A DNA stretch of 64,000 nucleotides from Ornithodoros turicata (GCF_037126465.1 NW_026999299.1:124001-188000); one strand, 5' to 3'. Shown: positions 34,890-46,440, counted from the stretch's first letter. The notes: generated by a model not told the origin, from the letters alone. Program-made: numbers and translations.

Positions 34890-36143
34890 GACACTTCCTA
34901 CGTTAGCGTGCGAACGTTTCCCGTCACCCACTCCTCAGGAAAATTCGATGCCGCCCTGAAAGTGATTTCCATCACGTGGCGCAGAGCACACGCCACGCTC
35001 TCACCGGCTTCACACCTAGGACTGTCACACCGCCGAACGTCCACTGGTCTCTGCCTGTGCCACCCACCTTCGCACGTCTTCCCGACCTCCAGGTCCGCAG
35101 AGCTCAGGTTCCCCCTCAAGTCCTTCGAGCCCATTTGTATGCTCTCGCAGACGCGAAGTTCTCCACCTCTACCGCCGCTTACATCGATGGCGCATCTCGA
35201 AATGGCAAGTCCGCGATAGCATTTGTCATCCCCGACGAAGGCGTAGTTCAAGGACGTCGCCTTTGGCATTGTACATCATCCACAGCTGCGGAACTCTACG
35301 CCATACTTTTCGTTTTGCAGCACATCCTTCCATCCCCCCCCGGAATTGGGTGGTCTTTACTGACTCAGCATCTGCGCTGCAAGCAATTGAAAATTCTGCC
35401 ATCTGAGGCTCCTCCGCGCCGTTGGTTATGGATGTGTTAACCGCTTACAAACTTGTCTACGAAGCAGGACATAGGCCCGCTCTCCAATGGGTTCCCGCCC
35501 ATTGCGGTGTAGAAGGCAATGAACTGGCGGACAGCGCCGCCGAAGCAGCTCTCTCGTCTCGGACACGGATGCGTATTGCACTGCTGAGAGGCGGTCGGTG
35601 GTCCATACTTCGAAGCCTTGTGACCCCTCTGGCTACCCGCCGACGGACCGCCGACATACTACCCCCCTCCATGCTGAGCAGAGTTGACCCAGCGCTTGCT
35701 TTCCGCATGCCAGCACATCTCTCGTCAAGACGCCGCATTAGCTCATCGAATGCGCCTCGTCGTGGCCTTCACAGCCCAGTGGCGCTACCGCTTGAGACAC
35801 GTTAACTCTCCCCACTGCAGTCACTGCGGTGCTGTTGAAGATCTCGAGCACATTCTTCTCCATTGCCCACATTACCATGCTTCCAGCTCCGTACTCCCCT
35901 CCTCCCTCAACGAGCTAGCCTCCCGTACCCTCTCCCTCACAAAATTGCTTGGCCCCTGGCCGCATCCAGCTCATCGACGCTCTGTCCTCAAGGCTCTTTT
36001 TGGACGCCACAAGACTTGGATCCTCATTGTAACGGGACTCATTCCTTCATTCCCCGCTCCACCTCCAGCAATGTGGTAGAGTATCGCCCCCGGCGATGAA
36101 ACTCCCCACCCATCATCTTGAAATAAAGTTTTTGTTGTTGTTT
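34890..36143 (+). pseudogene. Degenerate non-LTR retrotransposon 3' end with RNase H domain
   Basis: The RNase H signature is spread over several frames: AAYIDGASRNGKSAIAF, then TSSTAAELYAILFVLQHI, then FTDSASALQAI in a shifted frame after a C run at about 35335, then WVPAHCGVEGNELADSAA. A stop interrupts near 35404. A further shift near 35700 leads to a C-terminal zinc-knuckle-like CSHCG...HILLHCPHY. These are the expected order and acidic residues for RNase H of I/Jockey-group LINEs. AATAAAG and (TTG)n follow at about 36122. The reverse transcriptase is absent, so it is a 5'-truncated, dead copy. Confidence 0.85.
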
Positions 36144-36146
36144 TCA

Positions 36147-36965
36147 CCTGAAACGGGTATCCAGGCTGAAGGACTCCAGAAAGGTTTGTGTACACATTGG
36201 GGGGTGTGCCGATTACTGAGGTTTCTGAGTATGAGTACTTGGGAGTGGACGAGCCATATTGAAATATATGTTCAAAGGCATTAAGAAAGCTGTACTTTAT
36301 GCGCCGGAAACTTAAGGAAGCACCGACTGATGTAAAGCTAAATGCATATAAAACACTCATTAGACCAAAACTAGAATATGCGTCAATAGTTTGGGATCCA
36401 TATACTAAAGTTGATATTGCAAAGCTCGAAAGGGTTCAACGCCTTGCCATTCGCTTCGTGCACAGTTCTTATGATCAGAGACGCTCGGTTTCTGAACTTC
36501 TTGCTAGGTCGCGGCTTTCGACGTTAGCGGAAAGAAGGTAAGAACATAGGCTGAGATTCTTGCACATGCTCTATAACCGCAAACTTCTTTTAAATCTTGA
36601 TGATTACATTTCACAAAGGCAAAGCCGACCACTGCGATCTACACACATACATAAACTTGAACCATTTTTCTGCAGAACTCAATCCTTCAAGCATTCATAT
36701 TTTCCTAAAACTGTTGACGAATGGAACGCCTTGCCAAGAGAATACTTCTTAACGTAGTTGGTGGTTATCGTGTGTGGCTGGTATCCTATGGGTATGGCTG
36801 CTCTGCTTGCTCTGCATATATTATACGGACTCTGTATTGTTTGTTTAATATCTGTGCTGTCTCGACATATGATTATTACAATGCAATGTATTTTTTTTCT
36901 TTAGTTTTTCCACTCCTGCTTGGGCCAGGAGCCTGCAGTATTCATAAATAAATAAATAAATAAAT
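36147..36965 (+). pseudogene. Second LINE 3' end (CR1/Jockey-like reverse transcriptase thumb)
   Basis: Plus-strand pieces include VPITEVSEYEYLGV, MRRKLKEAPTDVKLNAYKTL, IRPKLEYASIVWDP and KTVDEWNALPREYF, the usual C-terminal end of tick and insect non-LTR reverse transcriptases. Stops and frame changes occur near 36258 and 36540. It ends in a (AATA)n tail at about 36945-36965, the expected 3' end of such elements. It directly follows the tail of the RNase H-bearing LINE. It is 5'-truncated and not functional. Confidence 0.85.
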
Positions 36966-37500
36966 CTCACACCGTTCTCTTACAACCGTGTACGATGAGG
37001 GTAAGCTCGCATTCATGTAGAAAAATTACTGCCGATGAACCGGTTAAACCAGGATCGAAAAAGTAACGGTTCCAATCCCTATAAATGCTCCGACCGCTTT
37101 TTTTGTGTGTGTTTATCCCTGAGCCGAGCTATAGGTGAAAAATTGGCGGTCTCCGTGTTGGTGCAACGAGGGTTAAAGCACGATATCAGAAAATGCTGGG
37201 GTAATTTTAAATTGAGCGTTTACGGTTTGCAGATTTGGGTCAAATGTTGAAGGAGAACTGCAATGAGTTATCATGTAATGCTAGAGGAGAGGACAACGCG
37301 CTGTGGGGTTTGGCGTAAAGGGCTGTTTATACTCCGACGTAACGTCGACGAGCGAGCGCGTGCAACGAGGTTGAGTGCCGTCGGCCGCTGTTGGAGTGTT
37401 TGGTTGTGCCTACTAACGCAGCGTCTCTTCCAGCGCTGCTAGCTAATGGCTAATTTCCGTCTACTAGGCCAGCAGAGCGTGCTGCTTTGGTAGGGGTGGC
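36966..37500. other. Unassigned
   Basis: No gene recognised. At 37308-37440 the GC-rich stretch (GACGTAACGTCGACGAGCGA) looks like part of a dispersed repeat, but I cannot name it. Confidence 0.35.
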
Positions 37501-37963
37501 AACCATGAGGTCGAAATTCAAAAGGCCGAAAAATCAAAAACATCGAACAATCATAAGGCCGAAAACCAGGAGGCCGAAATAATAATAATAGCCAACAACC
37601 AAAAGGGCGAAAATTCAGAAAACCGAATTACCGAAAGGTCGAAAAATAAGGAACCCAAGATACGAAAACTGTTATTCCAGCTCCGGTAAAATATTAGCTC
37701 GGACAGACTTGTTGGGAATTAATACGGCAAATAAATCATTTCACCCAAATTCGCATTAATTAACGTACTTTCGATCACTTAGGCGGAAAACAAAAGGAAA
37801 AGTGAACATATGAACCACTGTGTTACACCATGGCAATCACGTTCAGGTCACCAAATGCATAGAGCGACACCATCTTCTCTACAATTCATTCAGTGGGTGA
37901 TACAGGTCATTCACTGGCATTCACCCACCAGGCACTTTCTTTTTCTAGTGAATATGTTATAGA

Positions 37964-38461
37964 TAGGGTTCCGCGTATTCGTTTTTATTTTTGGGCGGAT
38001 TCGGCGTATGTTTCTTGATTTTCACGAAATCGGCGTTTTTCGATGTTTTTCCTGACGTATACATGGTTTACCCGACAGTTGTCGGCGAATAGAAATCACC
38101 AATGTAATTTCCGCACGGCGCCCACCCAACATAGCGTTGTTCGCTGCGGTGATGTTTTACGGCTAACGAAAACGTAAGCGGACAGTTTTCACAACCATCT
38201 TATTTCTGTATGGTTTTCTGATCTGCATCAACAACTTGCTCGGCATGTGCAGCAATTTATAGCAAAAGGGCCAGCTGGTACATAGTGAGAACGTGTTGTG
38301 TCGTCCTTCCTCTGTCCCTTTCTCGGCCGCCATCTATCTCTGTCATGTCCTGGAATGTACACCTGTATCCGGTGGTTTTCGATTAAACCCGAATGAGGGA
38401 AAATTTACCCGGCGTATGTTTTTCGGTGTTTTTCGATTAAAACGGAAAACGCGGAACCCTA
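37964..38461. mobile_element. 498-bp hAT-type MITE with 8-bp target duplication
   Basis: TIRs TAGGGTTCCGCG at the left and its complement at the right, flanked by perfect 8-bp repeats GTTATAGA (37956-37963 and 38462-38469). The 8-bp duplication and TAGGG ends fit hAT transposons. The interior repeats AACGGAAAACGC- and CGGCGTATGTTTTTCG-like motifs, with no coding capacity. It is nested inside the phrase-ended element. Confidence 0.88.
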
Positions 38462-38622
38462 GTTATAGATTATTACTTTTTCTCTCTCTCTCTCTCTCTC
38501 TTTCTCTAGTGAGTTTGTTTGCGAGCACCGAATGCTATGCATTCCAATTATTTGATTTCTAATAACACAGCCGCAAAACAGTTTCATAATCTTATGAAAA
38601 GAACAATCCCCTTCAATTGTGC

Positions 38623-40443
38623 ACTCTTAGAAATAGGCCTTCTATCGTGCCGTCAAGAGCTGCCGTGTCTTCTAGATTCACGCTCAAGGCCGAAGTTTTA
38701 GACGACAGATGCCCACTTGACCCGGAAGAAAAGAGAATACCATAAAAAAATTTCTTGCTTTTTTTGGCGCGTATACGCCGTGTAGAAGACACGTTTATCA
38801 CGTGACCAGGAATCGGACGTCGTGAAGTCTATTTCGTGTTGTCTAAATTTTTGCCGTGGTTTCTATGCGCTCGGAGTGATCACCTGACCGGCGTCGAGGA
38901 GTCACGTGAACTATGCGACGGGGCCAGACATGCTGGTGGCGCGGCACTGCTCACACCTCTTCTTCGATGCCTTGCCGCCAGCGTTTCCTCGCTTTGCTGA
39001 TTCTGGGATTCTTTTACAGGTAAGACACCTCCGTTTAATGAATTTTATTGCGATAACTGTGCTAGCAGCACTACTACCGTAGTGGCTACCTGTTACTTCC
39101 CCACACTCCTAACGATCATTTGGAAGGTGCAGGTTTGAATGGAAGTGTCATGGCGGTTGTGACAGGCCGTCAACGAAAATTATGTGGTGATGCTTGAGAA
39201 GTTGAGTATAGTGAAGGTATTCGAGAGACGCTAATGTGTTATCAGCTGTATCCGGTTTGTAGCTCTGTTAGAATTGCCTCTAAACGTGGACTTCACGAGC
39301 GCTAACGTTTGTGTATGACGCAGGATGTCTTTGTCTTTCGGGGGCTCGTTTCGACCGTGGTTTGAGTAACCATTCTCTGTCTCAGCTGGCCGCAGTGGGT
39401 ACGGACGTCACCAACGAAGACTTCACTGGTGTTCAACGTGCCGCCTGGAGGAAATGTGCGTGCGATTCACCGAAGACTGACAGATATTAGCCGGTACACG
39501 GCACAAGTGTTACCCGGAACATGCGTCCAATGCACCTGTCGACCATGACCGCATTCAGTAAGATATCTCTTTGATCTCTCCTTCTACATACTTGGTACTG
39601 CTGTGGTACCAATGTACCTTTTTTTCTCTCCTCGCTGCCTCACCTATCATCGTTTTAGTATAAGCTATAGTTCGTACCCTTTCACTGTTGTCGATAGTGA
39701 CTTTTATTACACTTAATGTTGTTCCTATCCAATTTGTAATGCTTCGTTGTCGTCGTTTACTCTGTCACAGTTACGCCTTGAAGCAGAATTCCGATTCGAG
39801 GCCAGGATGGGAAGCATGGAGGAAACGCTGCACAACGGGTGACAACTGCCATATCAACAGCCCCCACAAAGAGATGTAGAGCCGCTGAAATATGGTGATC
39901 ATATGCCCTGAGCAACAAACAGGTCTGCATCCCAGCGAAAATTGTTTTGTAGCGAGTTTCAAGCTTGCAAATAGTTTCGCAGCAGCGGTGTCGAGCCGCG
40001 CCGTTTTGTGCAATCTGTGATATTTTGTGTATGTGTGGTTCTTATTCATTTTTATTTTCTCTGAGTCATTTCTCTGTGAACAGGGTATTCTGCATAGTTT
40101 GCAAGTCTAGTCAATATTCACCGTATCACTGTCACAATTTCACAACTTTGCCGAAATAAAGTCTTCAATCCCCTTTGAAACAAATTCTGTTGACTTCAAG
40201 CCTGCGACGGGGGAGAGGGGGAAACGGGGGACAGGCAGTAGGACGCGGGGAGGGGGAAACGACCGGGAAAGGAGGAAACTGTGAAGCATAAAACAGACGC
40301 CACTTTTGTGGCTTCTACGAGGGAAACCACGTGATGCGACGTCATTCCCCGCGCTTTCGCGTGGTCTCTACGTAGAAACCCCAAAATTACCGTTTTTCGG
40401 GTGTCTGTAGAAGACACGATAGAAGATCCATTTCTAAGAGTGT
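38623..40443. mobile_element. ~1.8-kb segment with CACTCTTAGAAAT inverted ends
   Basis: CACTCTTAGAAATAGGCC at the left and its counterpart ATTTCTAAGAGTG at the right, each followed inward by TTCTATCGTG-like and TAGAAGACACG-like sequence. It looks like a DNA transposon, but the target duplication is unclear and no transposase is visible. It encloses the candidate secreted-peptide gene. Confidence 0.55.
38967..39548 (+). CDS. Candidate secreted 71-residue peptide (two coding exons)
   Basis: Exon one, 38967-39019, encodes MPCRQRFLALLILGFFY: a basic start then a hydrophobic stretch, good for a signal peptide. It ends in ACAG with donor GTAAGA. Exon two, 39386-39548, follows acceptor TCTGTCTCAG in matching phase and stays open for 53 residues, ending in CVQCTCRP and TGA. 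A donor at 39558 (GTAAGAT), an acceptor before 39771 and AATAAA at 40155-40160 suggest a 3' non-coding exon. An alternative acceptor at 39322 gives only 33 residues. Upstream sequence is CpG-rich with no clear TATA box. The three mature cysteines are unusual for a disulfide-rich peptide. No family is recognised. It lies inside a TIR-bounded segment, so it could be a transposon-borne transcript rather than a host gene. Confidence 0.38.
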
Positions 40444-40678
40444 GGGGTGCTCACCCTAGGTCTTCTATCTCTTTGGCCTCGTTATTTTGGGCCCTCTGAT
40501 TGTTCGGTGTTCTGATTTTCGGCCTTTTGACTTTCGGTCTTCTGATTACTCGGCCTTACGACTTTTCGGCCTTTTGGCTTTCGGCTTTATGATAATTCTG
40601 CATTATGATTCTTCGGCCTTTTTACTTTCTGCCTTCTGATAGTTCGGCGTTATGATTTTCGGTCTTTTGGGAGACAAC

Positions 40679-41544
40679 CTGCTGCCGCCGCGCCACTGCT
40701 CTCGCTGGGCAGCACTGGCAGCAGGTCATGAGATGCTGGGGAACCGGACATTTCGGTGCACGGACAACTCGGTGCGCATTCTATTCGGCGGTGCAAAAGG
40801 AAGAAAAATTACAGCAGAGCAGAGACTATTTTTTTCCGTTCCGTATTCACCATTAAGCCACCAGAATTAAGCACGCCTTCGCTGATGCCTTTCACGGATG
40901 CGTGCCTTTATTACACAAACATCATGTTTTCTTTGCCTATATTACTGTGTTCTTCCGTGCACTTATCTCATTGAAAAAGCGCTTCGAATGCAGGGGCCTG
41001 TTGTTTTCGCATGCTATGTATCATGTCTGGTGACAGAAATGGGGATGGTAAACATCAAGTTTCTGCGTCATGTTTCCAACTACGAGCATGACTCATTAAT
41101 AGTAAAATAATTCATAACACATTCACATGTGCTCAAGCATAGAAACATGGTAGGACTCACGTGGTAGTGGGTTATGTCGGTAAAGGCGGAGCGTGAGTGT
41201 AATAATCGTGGGCATTTATTGCTCATTCATTTACTTCCAAAAATATATTTGATAGTTGAGCAGCAGACTGATTTAACTAGCGAAAATTTGAGCCTGACAA
41301 GAGCAAAAGCGTATAAAAATAATCGGTATACGAAATACTGTGAGGGTAATATCGGGCTTTGTGATATGTAGACTAATCCACCCACAGATTTTTTTAACCC
41401 TGACTTCGCGAAATGCGTATAAGCCCCGTGATCGTTAAAAATTTTGGGCCGCGTGTTTTATTTTTATTTTGCAATAGTATGTAGTATATGATGGGACGCT
41501 GAAAAGAGAGTTATCAGTGTATTCTGTCGGATGACTCCACAGCT
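40679..41544. other. Unassigned
   Basis: No gene recognised. Open frames up to 72 codons show no domain features. Confidence 0.35.
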
Positions 41545-41621
41545 ATCTTGTACATGTATGACTGCATATTCTGCGAACGCATGCACCACCACAGTTTCCA
41601 GGATCATAGTCAGGCTGGTTC

Positions 41622-42035
41622 ATGGTCATAACCTCGTCATTTTTTTTTTTTCATACTCCACGGGCACATGTGGCTGCGAACGCGTGCTTGCAGAGGAAAT
41701 ACGCATCTCCTGTGAGAGGCGCTTTCGGTCTCCAAATAATTGTCGGAAACATCATCTCGCACAACCTTGACACTCTAAATGACAGTGAAAGCTGCCTCAT
41801 TCGCAGCGTGCCTGTCCGGGATTATACCACCGCTACAATGAACACGGGTGTACGGGGGTTCTCTCTGCAGCTTAAATACCGGGAAATGAATGCCACGTGC
41901 ACGGTGCTTTCTGGCAAAGTCAATTCTCGTCGATGGTTTTTCAGAAATCTCATTAAAAACTTACTGGAAGGCTTCACGAATAGGGATTTACGAAGGACAA
42001 AAGACTCACGTACGCCTGCATGGAGTGTCCTATAA
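41622..42035 (+). other. Open frame upstream of peptide gene copy B, status unclear
   Basis: A 137-codon counterpart of 25889-26293, about 89% identical in protein and three residues longer at PVRGAFGLQII. The stop codon again lies in the TATA box. No function is recognised; see copy A for why it may be incidental. Confidence 0.25.
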
Positions 42036-42038
42036 AAG
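42031..42038 (+). promoter_or_regulatory. TATA box, peptide gene copy B
   Basis: TATAAAAG, followed about 30 nt later by the likely start site and a short non-coding exon that ends at CTGCAG (42085) with donor GTAAGC. Conserved with copy A. Confidence 0.7.
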
Positions 42039-42454
42039 CTATGACAGTTCCTATAGTCTACACATCTGAAATATCCTCCCTGCAGGTAAGCACTTCTTTG
42101 AGAGATAACCGGTCTTTATACTTCCTATACTGCACTAGCATAGTTTTCTGCTAGCAGTGCTGTTCTATGCTTTGGCTATTATGTGGTGTCATGCACTTGA
42201 ATACGTCTAATTACTTCATAACCATGGCTCCTGGCACGGTTCGGTCTACCGCGTTTGTGAGTTAAGACGCCGGTCTGTTGATAATTCCCTCCCTCGAAAT
42301 ATCTCGACTCAAAGTTGACTTTGCAAAACGAGAGCATGGGAAAAAAGACTCAAGTAGTAGTAGACTTTTCGAGACGTCCATTTATCATCACAAAAGCTGA
42401 GCACAACAGCCCAAAAGCGTTTTTTCGATGTCAACGTAGGTCAAGGTTTTAGAT

Positions 42455-42640
42455 CCCTAACGTGTTCTAAGGCTAAAATGTTCCCTAAAATGTTCTGAGG
42501 CTGGAACACACAGAAAGGACAAATACTTTGTATGTAGGCTTTGTATGTATTTGTCCTTTCTATATGTAATCCAGAAGATGACGGTTCGAGTCCTACAGCT
42601 GGCTAACCTTTTCAGTGACTTCCATCTTTAATCATCAATT
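42455..42640 (+). mobile_element. Short insertion in intron 1 of copy B, SINE-like end
   Basis: Absent from copy A. It contains a hairpin (GAAAGGACAAATACTTTGTA with its partner TGTATTTGTCCTTTC) and then GACGGTTCGAGTCCTACAGC, a tRNA B-box-like block. The following CTGGCTAACCTTTTCAGTGA also occurs, reversed, at about 52010-52040, so it is a dispersed repeat. It inserted after the duplication, or was lost from copy A. Confidence 0.6.
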
Positions 42641-42777
42641 TTAAGTTTCGTGTGAACTGCACATCGTGGTATCTTAGGAAACGAGGTCTTTACCAAAGCT
42701 GTTTCGGAGGACTTTCTGACAACTAAGCTCTTGTTTCTCTTCCCCAGGAAAGTTTCAACGATCTCTCCGTGGACACT

Positions 42778-43586
42778 ATGACGCCTCTACGTTTCGCTGT
42801 TGTCTTCGTCCTCCTCTTTGGTAACACTAATAGAATCTAATAGGATGTTGTGAACGCTTGATCAAACCAAAAGCTACACTTGGAGAGTCGTGGTCATTTC
42901 CGACCGACATTTCTTAATTCTACTAACCCGTAGAAGATGTCTTACGCCTAGTAGAAGAACAGACAGTGTAGGAAACATCGGCGGCTACCGAACTGCATGG
43001 GTCTTTTGTTTCCATCTTTTACTCTTAGCGGATCGCTCCAGGATGATTCAGCTTTATTTAGGTGGACAATTATGGCGAACCGAATGAAAAATGCCGTCAT
43101 ACACATTCCCTAACCTTTCCTCTATCTTTTTTTTTCTTTTTCAATGGACATATCCCCTAGCCTAAGCCAGCAGAAAGTTTTCTTCACGAAGGCTTTCCTT
43201 GTCATTCGGTAGAAGCATGAGATTGTCACGGAAACAGGTGTTCAGAACACGTAACAAGCTGTCGAAAGCGCGTGACGCAACAGCTCACGTGGTGGGCTCG
43301 AATAGCGGGAAACTTGAGAGTGTGAGAAACTCAATATGTATTTACTTTTCGTTTTAAGGTGCATTCGTCGCGACTGGAGGTACGCCGGAAGGGCACGAGC
43401 TTGAACGTAAGCACTTTTGGAGTTATTAGCGATGTTACCGTAGCCATCATTGTGACGACTCTTTCGTGTCCCTTTATAGGTCGTGACAGTGACACTGATC
43501 TCTGCGCTTGTATTGGTATTACGTGCCCTAGCGGTCATTGCACAGTGGTGACCCAGTGTAAGAAATGCTCCGAGGTCGTGGGATGA
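42778..43586 (+). CDS. Secreted 65-residue cysteine-rich peptide, copy B (three coding exons)
   Basis: Coding exons 42778-42820, 43359-43406 and 43480-43586, joined at GT/AG sites; lengths 43, 48 and 107 nt equal those of copy A exactly. MTPLRFAVVFVLLF is the signal peptide. A linker ending HELERR follows, then the cysteine module DLCACIGITCPSGHC and QCKKC, ending SEVVG. All six cysteines and their spacing are kept. The coding part begins 30 nt after the acceptor at 42746-42747; a non-coding exon and TATA box lie about 660-750 nt upstream, and AATAAA is at 43705-43710. Compared with copy A, exon two has 9 differences in 48 nt and exon three 13 in 107, most changing residues, while intron two differs by about 5%. 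The likely role is a secreted, possibly salivary, effector; the target is unknown. Confidence 0.8.
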
Positions 43587-43704
43587 ACAACATGGCTGAC
43601 CGACAACCCTTATCTACGAAATGATCAATTTGCCCGTGTTAAGTAACGGACCCTGACATTCTCTTTTCGGAACATGATCATAGGTGGCGGGATCTTTTGA
43701 GGGA

Positions 43705-43710
43705 AATAAA
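43705..43710 (+). terminator. Polyadenylation signal AATAAA, peptide gene copy B
   Basis: AATAAA about 120 nt past the stop codon, matching the position in copy A. Confidence 0.6.
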
Positions 43711-43965
43711 TTGTACTAAGCAGCAGACATTGCGTACGTTCATTTGTGTTTCGAGTTTCCTGTTTTGGGGTTTAACGATTGCATGAGCTCTGTTTACATC
43801 GGATTCCGTGCGCCTGCACAACTGCACGCCGTGCAGCGATAACAACACGTTGCGTATCATACGCAGAGTGAAAACAGAACTTTACTGCGTAACACACTCC
43901 CCATCAACCATTTTGCCGAATGATAGATTTATCCGTTCACACACGAGAAAAGAGTTGCACCTTTT

Positions 43966-45116
43966 TCTAGCAACAAAGGTACATCCAGATTGTCATGGAA
44001 AGGCGTACGCAAGTCTCGAAAAAGAACAAATCTTGAAAGAGGACGACATCATTCTGAACAACGGTGATCCTGAGCGTCCTAAGCGATGATGTTATGTCCT
44101 GAAAGTGTACCCTGTAGGTCTTTACGAGCATTTATCACCTCGGATTATACGTAGAGGCTTATAAAAAATCAGTATCCTTTTTTTCTTTGTTTTGCTGTAA
44201 CACTTGCAGTCCACCAACTTGGCAGCGCTGTTGACGTCATTGTTGACGCTATTGACGTCATCGTTGACATCAGCCTGACGTCATTTCTTTTGCGAACAGG
44301 GAGAGGTATGTTCTCATCTCGTCTGCGCATTACGAATGCGACGCAATGGTTTATTATGGTTCTTTGTGGTGCTGAAGAGCTTATGGAAGACGGTTGCTCG
44401 TTGACGACGCTGGGGCGCCTTACCCAACGTACCGTCACCTCGTAACAGAGCATCAAGCCAAATTTTTTCCCGGTTCGGTTCCTGTTCAGCTCCAGGAGGA
44501 CACAGACATCGGTTCCAAGCCGGTTCAATGCAAAAGTTATATGCTGTGAAAACCCGTGTTTCCACAACCTCGGGGTGTCAGTCCGTCCGTCCGTTCCGTC
44601 GCCGACGAAGACACAGCAAGCAAAAAGGTTCTTACAACAACCCATAATTTATTTCATACCTTACTGAATAAACGGTTGGAAAGTTTCGAAAGCTTTGTCT
44701 GTCTTCATATGTCCTAGCGGGGTGGTCGTAAAGCTGTGACAAGAACGCGTGTCCACAGGAAAACGGTTGTCCGACGTTGTCTCCATGGATGCGGGCGACC
44801 AGCTATGCGTTACCGTTTGGATTGGAGACTCGGGTTGCAAAAAAAGTATGTCGCATGAGCCGGTCACTTTTGGAACAGGTTAAGCAAGTTAAGCCTTTAA
44901 AGGAGCAAAGAACTGTAGCTCCTTTAAAATCTAGCTAAATCCAAGTCTAGCTAAATTGCCGGTGCCACGTTGTTATCGTACGCTTCACAATTCTGCATGC
45001 AAGTTCCTATGCAATACTAATGTTTCGTAGACAAAATGCGACAAAACGAAGAGCGCACTCTTTTCTCATCCAAGTGCAACTACGAGCACCGCCATCCCCA
45101 TACCCCTATCTGCTAT
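43966..45116. other. Unassigned, with a cluster of CRE palindromes
   Basis: No gene recognised. Three perfect TGACGTCA palindromes lie at 44232-44239, 44253-44260 and 44276-44283 within a degenerate TTGACGTCATTGTTGACG repeat. A fragment of a GGTTCGGTTCC phrase is at about 44460-44525. A perfect 11-bp hairpin (TTTAAAGGAGC and complement) is at about 44896-44928. Confidence 0.4.
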
Positions 45117-45302
45117 GGTGGTGGTGGTGGTGGTGGTGATGGTGAAAGGGCTTGCCGTTGTCGGCCTCACGTATGTGGGCAACGTCACGACTGACGCCCT
45201 GGGGAAATGTGCGTCCTGGGCCGACTTCTAGGGGAACTGTGCCGACATATGTCTGAAAGCGTCTGAGGAAAACCCAGGAAAAACCCCAGACAGCACAGCC
45301 GG
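45117..45302 (+). repeat. SINE-like repeat, copy 2
   Basis: Begins with (GGT)n, then CTTGCCGTTGTCGGCCTCAC, GTGGGCAACGTCACGACTGA, GGGGAACTGTGCCGACATAT, and a tail with GGAAAAACCCCAGACAGCAC. It is the fuller copy of the repeat at 22528-22645 and resembles a repeat common in tick genomes. Confidence 0.65.
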
Positions 45303-46440
45303 CACCTATCTGCTATGACGTCAAGTGAAGAACTTGTAGAATCCAATCAGACGCCGACGCGGAAGTACACACGACATCGTCTGCTTTGGTACGACGTACG
45401 GTCGAAAAGAATGCGTGAACATACCGAACTGCGGGCGATTTGCATGAGCATATACGCTGAGCATGTGTGTGCGCGGAAAGAAAATGTGGAACAGTGCAGC
45501 TATTCTCTTTGTCTCTTATTTGTTGGAGGAAAATTTAATATAACGTGGTAATGCATACAAGTGTGAATAGGACAATTAGTACAGCAAACAAACAGCAATG
45601 CATACATACAGCAATACATACAGAAACTCCACAACTACAAAGAACACAAGTCAGTAAAATCAGACTATATACAGTTCATTACACGCAACATCTCCGCAAG
45701 CGACATGCAACAACAAGACAGCAGAATATTTACAACAAAACCTCTCACACAAAAGGAATAGAGAATGTACAGCAGCAAGGCATTGACCCAACAATGTGTA
45801 ATAAAACCGCAACAGAACATGCAACAGCAAGCCTGAAAATATATACAGCGACACCAACAAAAGGAAAGTACATTATGTACAACATTAAGGCATAAGCTAG
45901 CCCAAGTATGCGCAAAACCACAACAGAAAGATCAGGTAATTGCTACAAAATAAGGATTATAAACAACATCTTATGAATTACAATATGTACAGTTAAGGAG
46001 GAGCGCCTTCCACGATGACACATCCATCAACGACTTATTTTGTCTCTTATTTTGTAACAAAGTGTTCCTGCACAGCTTCTGGTGGCCATCGTTCACGTTT
46101 CTAAGTTTGTTTCTTACGTTGATGTTTGTACGACGTAGTGCATGCTCAAAGTGCCGGACGAGCTCGCGCGATTTATACTTGCTTTTCTACTTCGTTCTCC
46201 GCTGCTTCAGCGTCAGTTTTCATTTAAAAAATAATAATCTGTTCGAGTGGTGTATGTTACATGTCCTAAAAATGCTCTCTAGAAACCCGATTATGGGTCC
46301 TGCGCTGCATGTTTTCGCTCAGCAGTAACATTTCAAACAGCAATTAAGGTGAAGAATTGAAACCGTACCACGATGTAATAAAGGCAAGATAAATACAGAT
46401 ACAGATAAATACAGTACAATACAATACAGATAAATACGTT
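45303..46440. other. Unassigned, A-rich, possible retroelement tail
   Basis: 45545-45900 is strikingly A- and C-rich on the plus strand (CATACA- and ACAACA-like). At 46370-46435 AATAAAGGCAAGATAAATAC runs into (ACAGATAAAT)n, which looks like the 3' end of a retroelement. No domain is recognised in any frame. Confidence 0.35.

Larger units (their letters stand above)
37503..40678. mobile_element. Foldback-like element with AAGGCCGAAA phrase ends
   Basis: The left block (37503-37680) has many variants of AAGGCCGAAAATCA; the right block (40470-40678) has the reverse complement (TTTTCGGCCTTTTGAC-like). The phrase period is about 16 bp and the two blocks form long inverted ends of about 180-200 bp. 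The interior contains a hAT-type MITE and a further TIR-bounded segment with a candidate gene. No transposase was recognised. Confidence 0.6.
41545..43965 (+). repeat. Inverted segmental duplication, arm B
   Basis: Matches 24105-26365 in reverse orientation. It is longer by about 180 bp, mainly from an insertion in the first intron of the peptide gene at about 42455-42640. The two arms point away from each other, so the genes are divergent. Confidence 0.9.
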
